Assembly: GCA_963169665.1 (NCBI GenBank)
Contig: CAUJET010000172.1
Location: forward strand, 1-36,054
Origin: Actinomycetota bacterium
GTDB taxonomy: Bacteria; Actinomycetota; Acidimicrobiia; Acidimicrobiales; Ilumatobacteraceae
Length of the DNA: 36,054 nt
Reading direction: 5' to 3'
The position numbers and the translations under genes are program-made. This document shows, piece after piece, positions 15,973-26,262 of this stretch. Numbering within the stretch: position 1 is the first letter of the stretch; each line of letters opens with the position of its first letter. The notes beneath the pieces were generated by a model. That model was not told the DNA's origin. It was given only the letters and a program-made list of their open reading frames with translations, and ran no database searches.

Positions 15973-16272
15973 ATGGCCATGCCCGCTCCTGCCACCCAGG
16001 TCGATACCACTTCCAACCCCCTCGGATCGGTGTCCCTCGGTGTGCAGGAGCGGGCAGTTCTCGCTGCACTGCTCGCCAATCGTGGCCGCGTGCTCAGCCG
16101 ACGGGAGCTCGCCCGCCAGGCGGGGCTCGCCGACCTGAGCGAGCGCCGGTGCGACAGTGTGCTCGTCGGTCTCCGTCGTCGCCTCGGTGGCGACGGGATC
16201 ATCACCGTGCGCTCGCGTGGCTGGATGCTGAGTCCCGCCGCCGAGGATGCGGCCACCGCATTGCTGCGCTAG
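15973..16272 (+). CDS. Stand-alone winged-helix (OmpR/PhoB C-terminal type) DNA-binding protein
   Basis: The protein has 99 residues from ATG 15973 (ATG 15979 possible). Residues 24-92 make one winged helix: [54 protein letters not shown], and a wing [11 protein letters not shown]. There is no receiver domain, so it cannot be a normal phosphorylated response regulator. The stop is 9 bases before the antiporter-GlnD gene, which has AGGAA as its ribosome site, so the two are co-transcribed. It probably controls this operon or the nitrogen genes downstream. Confidence 0.8.
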   Translation: MAMPAPATQVDTTSNPLGSVSLGVQERAVLAALLANRGRVLSRRELARQAGLADLSERRCDSVLVGLRRRLGGDGIITVRSRGWMLSPAAEDAATALLR

Positions 16273-16281
16273 GAATCCGCC

Positions 16282-18960
16282 ATGTTCGCCGCCGAGCTCT
16301 CGGTCGACCTGGCACGCCTGCTCCTCGATCTGCTGATCGTGCTCGTCGCCGCGAAGCTCGCGGCCGAGGTCGCCGAGCACCTCCGCGTGCCGGCCGTGCT
16401 GGGCGAGATCGCCGCCGGCATCGTCATCGGCCCGTCGGTGCTCGGGCTCATCGATCTCGGCGACCAACGCGGCATCTCCCTGGCGGTGCTCGCCGAGATC
16501 GGCGTGCTGCTCCTGCTGCTCTCGGTGGGCATGGAGATGGACCTCGGTGAACTCGGTAAGGTCGGCGCCGCGTCGATGGCCGTCGCGATCGTCGGGGTGG
16601 TCGTGCCGTTCGCCGCCGGCGGCGGTGCGGCGATCGCGTTCGGCATGGACGGCAACGCCGCCGTGTTCTTCGGCGCGGCACTCACCGCGACCAGCGTGGG
16701 CATCACGGCCCGGGTGTTCGGCGACCTGCGCGCACTCGCCACGGTGGAAGCGCGCATCGTGCTCGGCGCCGCGGTCGCCGACGACGTGCTCGGTCTCATC
16801 ATCCTCACCGTCGTCGTGAAGGTGGTGACCGGCGGCGAGGTCGGTGTCGGCACCGTCGCCGAGACGATGGGCCTCGCCGTGCTGTTCCTCATCGGCACCG
16901 GTCTCCTCGGCGTCTTCGTGATCCCCCGGCTGTTCCGGGCGATCGCCAAGGTCGCCACGTCGGGGGCCACGCTCGTCGTCGCCGGGTTCGCGTTGATGGT
17001 GGCCTTCGCCGAACTCGCCGACCAGGCGAAGCTCGCGTTCATCATCGGGGCGTTCATGGCGGGCCTGGCGCTCGGGCGCACCGATCAGCACGAGCGCATC
17101 GCCACCGATCTCGGCGCCGTGTCGAACCTGTTCGTGCCCGTGTTCTTCGTGAGCATCGGCGTCAACGCCGATCTCGAGGCGATGGCCAAGCCGTCGGTGA
17201 TCGGCGTCGCCCTGGTGATGACGGTGATCGCGGTGGCGGGCAAGCTCGTCGCCGGCTGGGCGGTTCGCGGTCGGCGGGCGGACCGCCTGCTCATCGGCAT
17301 GGGCATGATCCCGCGCGGCGAGGTCGGCCTCATCTTCGCGTCGATCGGGCTCACCAATGCCGTGCTCGACGCGGACCAGTACGGCGCGCTACTGATCGTC
17401 ATCCTCCTGTCGACCGTGATGACACCGCCGATGCTGCGCGCCCGCCTCGGACGAACGCCGACGGCTCCCGACGTCGCGGCGGGAGCACCGACGCCCCAGG
17501 GCGGCTGGGTCGAGGTCCGCGACGGCGAAGTGGTGCTGCGCGAGGTCCCGCCGGTCGCCGCGACCGTGCCGGTCGCACTCGCGACGGCCCTGCTGGCCCC
17601 CGCGGCCGCTCCCTCCGACGGGCTGCTCAGCTGGTTCGGGGAGCATCGCACCGAACCGATCTCGTGGACGCCGGACGACACGCCGCTCCTCGTCGAGTTG
17701 CTGCGAGCTGACGAACCGAGGGCGTGGCGATTCCTCGACGTGAGCGGCGTGCTCGAGCGCGCGCTGCCCGAGGTGGCGAATGCCATGGACCGACGCCGCG
17801 CCGACATGACCGACCTCGATCCGCTGGGATCCTTGCGGTTCGTCACGGTCGACCGCCTGCACAACTCGGTCGCCGAGCACGCCCCCGAGTTCTCGCTCGC
17901 GTCGTCGACCGAACACCTCGCGCTCGCGGCGCTCGTGTCCGACATCGGTGCGACCGGGGTCGACCAGCAGCAGCTCGCCGCACGCCTCGCACCCGACCTC
18001 GAGGCCCAGCGGATCATGTCCGTCGTCGAGGACGCACGGGTGCTCCATCGGCGCGCGCACGACGTGAGCGGGTTCGACGAGACCGAGGTGCTGCAGTTGG
18101 CGACGCACCTCGCCGATCCGGTGCACGCCCGCGACGCCTACCTGCTCGCACAGGCGCTCGGCGAGCTCACCCCCGCACAGTGGGAACGGCTCGACCTCCT
18201 GTACCGGTTCGTCAGCGAAGCGCTCGGCCATCCCGAGATCGTGAGCAGCAGCGCGACCAACCTCGCCGGCGCACGGCTGGCGGCTGCGCAGCGGTTGCTC
18301 GACGACGAGGCACCGATGGAACGCCTCCGCCACACCGCGACCACACACCTGCTGTCGCACGAGCCCGAGGTGCTCGCCCGTCAGGCACGCCTCATCGAAC
18401 CGCTCCCCCGCCCGGGCGTCGTTCGGGTGGCCGTGAGCCCGTCTGCCGATGCCGATCACTGGGCGATCGACGTCGCCTGCCGCGACACCGACGGGCTCCT
18501 CGCCCGGCTCACCGACGTCCTCGCCGACATGCAGCTGCAGATCGTGCGAGCCGACATCGCGACCTGGCCCGACGGCGGCGTGGTCGACAGCTTCGTCGTG
18601 CGCTCCTACGAGCGGCCGAACGCCCGTGCGCTCGGCACTGCGTTCGAGGAGGGCCTCACGCGGCCGCTGGCGGCCGTCGATCCCGTCGACGTCCAGTTCG
18701 CCGTCCAGCAGGACGCGCTGCCGTGGTACACGGTGTGCACGGTGTCCGGCGCCGATGCCCCTGGTGTGCTCCGTGCCGTCGCCCGATCGTTCGCCGCGGC
18801 GAACGTGACGGTGCACTCGGCCCGGCTGTCGACCGTCGACGGTCAGGTGAGCGACCGGTTCACCGTGAGCGACCGGTTCGGACGCAAGCTCGACGAGCAG
18901 GCGGTCGATCGGATCCGCCGGTCACTCGCCGACGGCACCGGACGTCGACGCCGCCGCTGA
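16282..18960 (+). CDS. CPA2 cation/proton antiporter fused to a degenerate GlnD HD domain and two ACT domains
   Basis: The protein has 892 residues. Residues 1-385 form about 12 membrane helices of a KefB-like CPA2 exchanger: LTATSVGITARVFGDLRALA, the paired Asp167-Asp168 in AAVADDVLGLIIL, and GMIPRGEVGLIFA. A linker (390-470) leads to a region matching GlnD's HD domain: LERALPEVANAM, LRFVTVDRLHNS, LAALVSDIGAT. The HD histidines are replaced (GlnD TVDRH is TVDRL, LLHDIG is LVSDIG with Ser553, and the later HTEAG histidine is Gln). ACT1 is at about 725-790 (AIDVACRDTDGLLARLTDVL) and ACT2 at about 815-885 (VSGADAPGVLRAVARSFAAA). There is no nucleotidyltransferase domain. I infer a glutamine- or amino-acid-gated K+/H+ antiporter. 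It shares an operon with the winged-helix gene and stands directly before amt1. Confidence 0.88.
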   Translation: MFAAELSVDLARLLLDLLIVLVAAKLAAEVAEHLRVPAVLGEIAAGIVIGPSVLGLIDLGDQRGISLAVLAEIGVLLLLLSVGMEMDLGELGKVGAASMAVAIVGVVVPFAAGGGAAIAFGMDGNAAVFFGAALTATSVGITARVFGDLRALATVEARIVLGAAVADDVLGLIILTVVVKVVTGGEVGVGTVAETMGLAVLFLIGTGLLGVFVIPRLFRAIAKVATSGATLVVAGFALMVAFAELADQAKLAFIIGAFMAGLALGRTDQHERIATDLGAVSNLFVPVFFVSIGVNADLEAMAKPSVIGVALVMTVIAVAGKLVAGWAVRGRRADRLLIGMGMIPRGEVGLIFASIGLTNAVLDADQYGALLIVILLSTVMTPPMLRARLGRTPTAPDVAAGAPTPQGGWVEVRDGEVVLREVPPVAATVPVALATALLAPAAAPSDGLLSWFGEHRTEPISWTPDDTPLLVELLRADEPRAWRFLDVSGVLERALPEVANAMDRRRADMTDLDPLGSLRFVTVDRLHNSVAEHAPEFSLASSTEHLALAALVSDIGATGVDQQQLAARLAPDLEAQRIMSVVEDARVLHRRAHDVSGFDETEVLQLATHLADPVHARDAYLLAQALGELTPAQWERLDLLYRFVSEALGHPEIVSSSATNLAGARLAAAQRLLDDEAPMERLRHTATTHLLSHEPEVLARQARLIEPLPRPGVVRVAVSPSADADHWAIDVACRDTDGLLARLTDVLADMQLQIVRADIATWPDGGVVDSFVVRSYERPNARALGTAFEEGLTRPLAAVDPVDVQFAVQQDALPWYTVCTVSGADAPGVLRAVARSFAAANVTVHSARLSTVDGQVSDRFTVSDRFGRKLDEQAVDRIRRSLADGTGRRRRR

Positions 18961-19008
18961 GCGCACATCGGCGCGCGCCGCAAGCACCTCCAGCAGATGC
19001 ACGCGAAC

Positions 19009-19046
19009 GCCACACGCCCGAAACAGATCGGCGACGAGCGGGAAAC
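19009..19046 (+). promoter_or_regulatory. GlnR-type box upstream of the first ammonium transporter
   Basis: GCCAC, 6 bases, GAAAC, 6 bases, GCGAC, 6 bases, GAAAC. The Streptomyces GlnR consensus is GTNAC-N6-GAAAC-N6-GTNAC-N6-GAAAC; both b half-sites match exactly and each a half-site differs only at T to C. It ends 91 bases before the GTG start of amt1. This predicts nitrogen control; no glnR gene lies in the window. Confidence 0.6.
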
Positions 19047-19137
19047 GTCCCTCTCCTACGTTGCCCCCGTCTCGCCTCAGCGCTGCGTCGAGAAGTCCAT
19101 TAGCCCCTACACCACTCGCGTTCCGCAGGAGGTACAC

Positions 19138-20586
19138 GTGCGATCACGTCCCGCACTCAAATACATCGTCGGCGGTCTCGTCGGCGCAGTCATCCCCGCT
19201 CTGATGGTCACCGGCCAGGCCTTCGCCGAAGAGGTCGACCCCGTCGTCGCTCTCGGCGAAGCGACCAACCTGCTCTGGGTGATCATCGGCGCCGTACTGG
19301 TCGTCTTCATGCAGGCCGGCTTCGCCCTCGTCGAGACCGGCTTCACCCAGAAGAAGAACGCCGCCGAGGTGATGTCGATGAATTTCGCCATCTTCGGTCT
19401 CGGCTTCGTCGGCTTCCTGTTCGTCGGCTTCCCGCTCGCCTTCGGTGGCTTCAGCTACTCGGCCTTCGGCCTCGCCACCCCGATGGACGCCGATCCGCTC
19501 ATCGGCTCGGGCAACTGGGCCTTCCTGTGGAAGGGCTGGGAGCACCTCGGCAGCGCGGCGACGCCGGCCCTGCTCGGCTTCTTCCTCTACATGGTGGCCT
19601 TCATGGACACCGTGGCCACCATCCCCACCGGGTCGATGGCAGAGCGGTGGAAGTGGAACAGCTTCGTGGTGTGGGGTCTCTTCTGTGGCGCCATCTACTA
19701 CCCCGTGTTCGCTGCGTGGACCTGGGGCGGCGGCTGGCTCGCCAAGACCTGGGACACGATGAGCCTCGGCACCGGCTACGTCGACTTCGCCGGCTCCGGC
19801 GTCGTCCACGCCGTCGGCGGTGCAGCCGCTCTCGCCGGCGCCATGGTGCTCGGCCCCCGCATCGGCAAGTACGGCGCGGACGGCAAGCCGAAGGCGATCC
19901 CCGGCCACAACATCCCGATGGCCATCACCGGCTGCTTCATCCTGCTCTTCGGCTGGTTCGGCTTCAACGCCGCCTCCACCTTCGCGGCGACCGACATCCA
20001 GTTCGCCACGGTCGCCACGAACACCGCCATCGCCGGTGCCATCGGTGCCGTGGTGGCGATGTTCTACATCACGAAGCGGACCGGCAAGCCGGATCCCGGC
20101 ATGATGGTGAACGGCATGCTCGGCGGCCTCGTCGCCATCACCGCTCCGTGCGCCTTCGTGTCGCCGTGGGCGGCCGCAGTCATCGGCGCCATCGCCGCCG
20201 TGATCGCCATCGAGGCCGTGTTCTTCCTCGAGAAGAAGGGCATCGACGATCCGGTCGGCGCGATCGCCGTGCACGGCGGCACCGGCACCTTCGGTGTGCT
20301 GGCCGTCGGCATCTTCGCCAACGGCAAGTACGGCGCCGGGTGGAACGGCGCGATCGACGACGCCGGCGAGGCCATCAAGGTCGAAGGACTCCTGCAGGGC
20401 GAAGTGGGCCAGTTCGGCGCCCAGCTGCTCGGCGTGGTCGTGATCTGGACGGTCATCTTCGGGATGGCGTATGCCTTCTTCAAGATCCAGAACAAGCTCA
20501 CCAAGGGCGGCATCCGTGTGACCGAGGACGTCGAGATCGCCGGTCTCGACATCCCCGAGATGGGCGTTGCCGGATACAACGACTGA
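19138..20586 (+). CDS. amtB: Ammonium transporter with cleavable signal peptide
   Basis: The protein has 482 residues from GTG 19138, which follows CAGGAGG. Residues 1-30 are a signal peptide (ALKYIVGGLVGAVIPALMVT, then GQAFA-EE), as in many Amt proteins. Eleven membrane helices follow. The twin pore histidines are His224 in GSGVVHAVGGAAALAGA and His379 in IAVHGGTGTFGVLAVG; the signature FGWFGFNA lies at 271-278. It carries NH4+/NH3 across the membrane. Its PII partner gene follows 198 bases downstream, after three hairpins. The C-terminal tail RVTEDVEIAGLDIPEMGVAG would contact PII. The GlnR-type box upstream suggests induction on nitrogen shortage. Confidence 0.95.
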   Translation: MRSRPALKYIVGGLVGAVIPALMVTGQAFAEEVDPVVALGEATNLLWVIIGAVLVVFMQAGFALVETGFTQKKNAAEVMSMNFAIFGLGFVGFLFVGFPLAFGGFSYSAFGLATPMDADPLIGSGNWAFLWKGWEHLGSAATPALLGFFLYMVAFMDTVATIPTGSMAERWKWNSFVVWGLFCGAIYYPVFAAWTWGGGWLAKTWDTMSLGTGYVDFAGSGVVHAVGGAAALAGAMVLGPRIGKYGADGKPKAIPGHNIPMAITGCFILLFGWFGFNAASTFAATDIQFATVATNTAIAGAIGAVVAMFYITKRTGKPDPGMMVNGMLGGLVAITAPCAFVSPWAAAVIGAIAAVIAIEAVFFLEKKGIDDPVGAIAVHGGTGTFGVLAVGIFANGKYGAGWNGAIDDAGEAIKVEGLLQGEVGQFGAQLLGVVVIWTVIFGMAYAFFKIQNKLTKGGIRVTEDVEIAGLDIPEMGVAGYND

Positions 20587-20601
20587 CTCCCCGACCACGT
20601 C

Positions 20602-20617
20602 TCCCGCTTCGGCGGGG
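20602..20617 (+). terminator. Short hairpin after amt1
   Basis: CCCGC-TTCG-GCGGG with a flanking T-G pair, 16 bases after the amt1 stop. A stable UUCG tetraloop hairpin. It could end or attenuate transcription into glnK. Confidence 0.55.
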
Positions 20618-20625
20618 CCACGAGC

Positions 20626-21123
<498 letters not shown>

Positions 21124-21167
21124 TCGCCGCCGACCGGCTCTGGCCGGTCCTGAACACCCCCCGCACA

Positions 21168-21199
21168 CGAGAGCGGTCCGGTCAGCCGGGCCGCTCTCG
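21168..21199. terminator. Strong hairpin between convergent glnK1 and glnD
   Basis: A 14-bp stem with one T-G pair, CGAGAGCGGTCCGG/CCGGGCCGCTCTCG, around a TCAG loop. There is no T-run. It lies in the 174-base gap between the two convergent stops, so it can serve both strands. A smaller hairpin (GACCGG/CCGGTC, 21132-21149) precedes it. Confidence 0.8.
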
Positions 21200-21297
21200 T
21201 CGCGTCCGGGCTGTGCGGCTTCTGGTCGCGCATCGTCTCGCAGGGCGAACAGAGGCGCGACCAGGACACGCGTCAGGGCGTTCGGGGGAGGTGCAGC

Positions 21298-23637
21298 TCA
21301 GGCGAGGGCGGAGGTGAGGCACGCACGCACGTCCGCGTGGGAGTCCTCGGGCAGCTTGCCCTCCGCGCCCACGACGTAGAACACGTCGACGACCTCGTGG
21401 CCGAGCGTGGCGACCTTCGCCGAGCGGATGTCGTAGCCGGCGCCCGCGAGGGCGTGCGACAGGCGGTACAGCGTCGCCGGTGCGTCGGGGGCTCGCACGT
21501 CGATGATCGTCGTCGAGTCGGACGCCTCGTTGCTGATCAGCACCTCGAACCGCGGTGGTGTCGCCGAGATGGCCCGGCGCGAACGGCCCTGGCTCTTGAT
21601 GCGTTGCTCGAGGCGCGCATCGATGTCGACCTCGCCCGAGAGCACCCCGCGCAGGTCGTGGGCGATCTTCGACCAGTTGGGCGACGTGCCGGCGGCGCGC
21701 AGGATGCGGAACTCGTCGACGGCCGTGCCGTCGGCCCCGGTGAAGGCCTCGGCACCCACGATGTCGAGGCCGTGCAGAGCGAGGGTGCCGGCGATCAGCG
21801 AGAACAGGCCGCGTCGATCAGCACTCGCGATGCGGAGCATCTCGAAGTCGCCCACCGACTCGTGTTCGATCAGCACCCCGCCACCGGCCTGCACCTGGTC
21901 GACGAGATGCGAGAAGCGGCTGTCGAGCGGGGTGCCGTCCGCGGCGCGTTGTTCGCCGCGCAGCGACATCGACACGGCGTGCACGAGCTCCTCGATCAGG
22001 GTCGCCTTCCACGACGACCACGCGGCCGGACCGGTGGCCTTGCTGTCGGACTCGGTGAGCGCCACGAGCAGCTCGAGCGTGACCGGGTCGCCGACCGCGT
22101 CGGCGACGTTGGCCGCCGTGCGCGGATCGCTGAGATCGCGACGGGTCGCCGTCTCCGACAACAGCAGATGGTGCTCGATCATCGCCTTGACGACCGCCAC
22201 GTCCTCGGGCGGGAAGCCCATGCGTGCGCCGATGCTGTCGACGAGCTCGATGCCCGCCTCGGTGTGGTCGCCGGGATACCCCTTGCCGATGTCGTGGAGC
22301 AACGCGCCGACGAGCAGCAGGTCGGGGCGCGACACGCCGCGCATCAGCTCGCTCGCGTTGGCGACGGTCTGCAGCAGGTGCCGGTCGACGGTGTAGGTGT
22401 GGAACGCGTTGCGCTGCGGGCGGCTGCGCACGGCACGCCACTCCGGCAGGTAGCGGCTGAACAGGTCGTAACGCTCGAGCGCCTCGATCGCGTGCACCAT
22501 CGGCTGGCCGGCGCCGAGCAGGCTCAGGAACGCGCGGCGCGTGCGCTCGGACCACACCTCGCCCGGCTCGCTGCCGCGGCTCGCCATCATGCGCAGCGAC
22601 CGTGCGCTGATCGGGTAGCCGGAGTGGGCGGCGGCTGCCGCCATCCGGAACACGAACGACTGCTCGTCGACGTCCGCGTCCGCGGTGATCTGGGCCTCGT
22701 CGTCCACGACCGTCACACCGGCCACGTGCTCGGGCAACTGCTTGAGCGACCCCTTGCCGCTGCGCTTGACCAGCCGGTCGATGCGGCGCCAGAACCGCTC
22801 GGTCGCCCACTCGATCGAGTGCGCCGCCGAGGAGACCTCGAACATCAGCGCATCGGCGTCGAAATACCCCATCGCCTCAGCGACCCGGTCCTGGTCCTGC
22901 AGGAGGAGGGTGTTCACGAACCGCCCGGTGGCCCGGTGCAGCTCGCACCTCGCCGCCAGCAACACCTCGGCGGGGCCGGCCAGATCCTCGAACGGACCCT
23001 CGAGGGCCGAGCTCACGTCCGGGCGGTCGATCGCCAACGCCCATCGGATCATGTCGTGGTCGCGGAGGCCACCGCGGCCGTCCTTCAGATCGGGTTCGAG
23101 CAACGAGGCCACGTCACCGAGGCGCTCCCATCGCAGCTGGGCCGACTCGTGGAGTCGCTGCAGCCACACCATCGGCTTGCGGCGCCACTGCTCGAGCGCG
23201 TCGTGCTGAAGCCGCTGCACCAGTTCGGCATCGCCTGCGAGGCACCGCACACGCAGGATGGTGGTCGCGCTCTCCAGGTCGTCGCTGGCGAGATTGAGGA
23301 GCGTCTTGGTGGTGTGCACGGCCGGGCTCAGCTTGATGCCGCCGTCCCAGAACGGGTACCAGAGGCCTTCGGCGATCGAGCGCACCTGGGCGTCGTTGGC
23401 CTTGTTGGGGTGCAGCAGCACGACGTCGATGTCGCTGCCGGGGCAGAGCACACCGCCCGCGTAGCCACCGGTGGCCATGAGCGCCCATCCGGACGGGAGG
23501 TCGGAGGCGAGGCTCTCGAACCAGGAGTCGGCCTGCTGCGACAGACGGCGAGCGAGGCTGCGACCGGCGAGGTCGGCATCGTTGACGAGTTGTGTGCGCA
23601 GCCGCTTGATGGTCGCAGCGTCGATGGGACGGGCCAT
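21298..23637 (-). CDS. glnD: PII uridylyl/adenylyl-transferase, bifunctional
   Basis: The protein has 779 residues with all four GlnD parts. The nucleotidyltransferase domain has GGYAGGVLCPGSDIDVVLLH, with Asp69 and Asp71 as metal ligands. The HD domain has the full set: His420 in TYTVDRHLLQ, His448-Asp449 in LLHDIGKGYPGDHTEAG, and IEHHLLL. ACT1 begins at about 596 (FEMLRIASADRRGLFSLIAG) and ACT2 at about 708 (TTIIDVRAPDAPATLYRLSH). It modifies PII at low glutamine and demodifies it at high glutamine, which the ACT domains sense. It lies between the two amt-glnK pairs and is divergent from a winged-helix regulator. Shorter than E. coli GlnD (about 890) and close to actinobacterial homologues. 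Confidence 0.94.
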   Translation of the reverse strand: MARPIDAATIKRLRTQLVNDADLAGRSLARRLSQQADSWFESLASDLPSGWALMATGGYAGGVLCPGSDIDVVLLHPNKANDAQVRSIAEGLWYPFWDGGIKLSPAVHTTKTLLNLASDDLESATTILRVRCLAGDAELVQRLQHDALEQWRRKPMVWLQRLHESAQLRWERLGDVASLLEPDLKDGRGGLRDHDMIRWALAIDRPDVSSALEGPFEDLAGPAEVLLAARCELHRATGRFVNTLLLQDQDRVAEAMGYFDADALMFEVSSAAHSIEWATERFWRRIDRLVKRSGKGSLKQLPEHVAGVTVVDDEAQITADADVDEQSFVFRMAAAAAHSGYPISARSLRMMASRGSEPGEVWSERTRRAFLSLLGAGQPMVHAIEALERYDLFSRYLPEWRAVRSRPQRNAFHTYTVDRHLLQTVANASELMRGVSRPDLLLVGALLHDIGKGYPGDHTEAGIELVDSIGARMGFPPEDVAVVKAMIEHHLLLSETATRRDLSDPRTAANVADAVGDPVTLELLVALTESDSKATGPAAWSSWKATLIEELVHAVSMSLRGEQRAADGTPLDSRFSHLVDQVQAGGGVLIEHESVGDFEMLRIASADRRGLFSLIAGTLALHGLDIVGAEAFTGADGTAVDEFRILRAAGTSPNWSKIAHDLRGVLSGEVDIDARLEQRIKSQGRSRRAISATPPRFEVLISNEASDSTTIIDVRAPDAPATLYRLSHALAGAGYDIRSAKVATLGHEVVDVFYVVGAEGKLPEDSHADVRACLTSALA

Positions 23638-23803
23638 CGTCAGATCCCCCGCACCCGGCGTGTTCCGGGTCGACCGACACGTGGACGCGCGAGGAGAGGC
23701 ATGGCCACAGTCTCTCCGTTGACGGGGGCCGGCCGCACCATCCTGTGCTTCGCGTTCATCGATGCTTCTCCAAGCTGAAACACATCCTTCGTACGTTGCA
23801 GAC

Positions 23804-24382
23804 GTGATCTCGTCCGATCCCGATCTCGATCCCGATCTCGAGCTCCTCGAGGACCTCGCGGAACGCGCTGGGGTGGAGCTGGTGACGTGGCCGGCAGACG
23901 AGCACCGTCGACAATCGCTGGCCAGGGCGGGCGTGCCGCGGTTGCTGCTGGTGAGCCCCGAGGCAGATGCGCCCGCCGCACTGGGCCTCGACGAGGACTG
24001 GGTGCGCCTGCCGGCCGAGGAGGGCGACGTGGTCGCCCGCCTGCAGCGGCTCGGACGCGTGCTCGAGCAGTTGCAGCACGATCACCCCGTGATCGACGCC
24101 AACCACATCGTGCACTTCGGCGGCACGAGCGTGCTGCTGAGTCCGGCCCAGGCGGCGCTGGTGACCGCGCTGCTCGAGCACCCCGGCCACGTGATCGAGC
24201 GTGGACAGCTCGAGGCGACGGTGTGGCCCGACGGCGCACCGGGGCCGAAGGCATTGGACGGTGTCGTGTTCCGCCTCCGCCGCCGTCTCCAGGGCCTGGG
24301 GCTCGTGATCCGCAGCGCCCAGGCGCGCGGGTTCGCGCTCGACGCGAACGAGCCCGGCTCGGTCCGCACCAACGCGGGGTGA
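23804..24382 (+). CDS. Winged-helix regulator with degenerate receiver-like N-terminus
   Basis: The protein has 192 residues from GTG 23804. The frame is open from ATG 23762, but codons before 23804 lack the G/C third positions of the rest, so the GTG is preferred. The N-terminal 80 residues (ELLEDLAERAGVELVTWPAD, GVPRLLLVSPEADAPAALGL) have an alternating beta/alpha pattern like a receiver without the phosphorylatable Asp pocket. Residues 95-180 form an OmpR-type winged helix (VHFGGTSVLLSPAQAALVTA, LEHPGHVIERGQLEATVWPD, FRLRRRLQGLGLVIRSAQAR). It is divergent from glnD and convergent with glnK2. It is a candidate local regulator of the nitrogen genes and related in type to the one at 15973. 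Confidence 0.78.
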   Translation: MISSDPDLDPDLELLEDLAERAGVELVTWPADEHRRQSLARAGVPRLLLVSPEADAPAALGLDEDWVRLPAEEGDVVARLQRLGRVLEQLQHDHPVIDANHIVHFGGTSVLLSPAQAALVTALLEHPGHVIERGQLEATVWPDGAPGPKALDGVVFRLRRRLQGLGLVIRSAQARGFALDANEPGSVRTNAG

Positions 24383-24443
24383 CCTGAGCCGGACTCGACA
24401 CGCTCCCATGTGGCGGTTGGGCGCAGGATCGGGTCGCCGACGC

Positions 24444-26055
<1,612 letters not shown>

Positions 26056-26122
26056 GTGGGTGCTCCGTGGATGGGATGCCGAGCGCCACCGGAGACGCTC
26101 GGACGTGAGTAGGGGCGTCCGC

Positions 26123-26154
26123 ACATTTCCGCGGAAGTGTTACGTCACTGTTTC
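26123..26154 (-). promoter_or_regulatory. Partial GlnR-type box and adjoining near-palindrome upstream of amt2
   Basis: On the minus strand GAAAC, 6 bases, GTAAC (26154-26139) matches the central b1-a2 part of the GlnR consensus exactly; the outer half-sites are poor. Next to it ACATTTCCGCGGAAGTGT (26123-26140) is an 18-bp palindrome with one mismatched pair. Together they sit 68-100 bases before the amt2 start. Confidence 0.5.
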
Positions 26155-26262
26155 CGCAATGCCGCGCGCTCGTGAACAGCACGTTCGATCGACGATTCGG
26201 GACCCCCACCGGGCACCGGCCGCTGCCCGGTCGATCACGTGGCGCCGCAGTACCGTCGAGCG

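Noticed and set aside
21337..23778. An 813-codon open frame on the plus strand
   Set aside because: Antisense to glnD, low-complexity Arg/Val/His composition, no motif; glnD is unambiguous.
23762..23803. Upstream ATG start for the winged-helix gene, and a GAAAC motif within it as a GlnR site
   Set aside because: Third positions of these codons are not G/C-biased, so GTG 23804 is preferred; the GAAAC lacks any correctly spaced GTNAC half-site.
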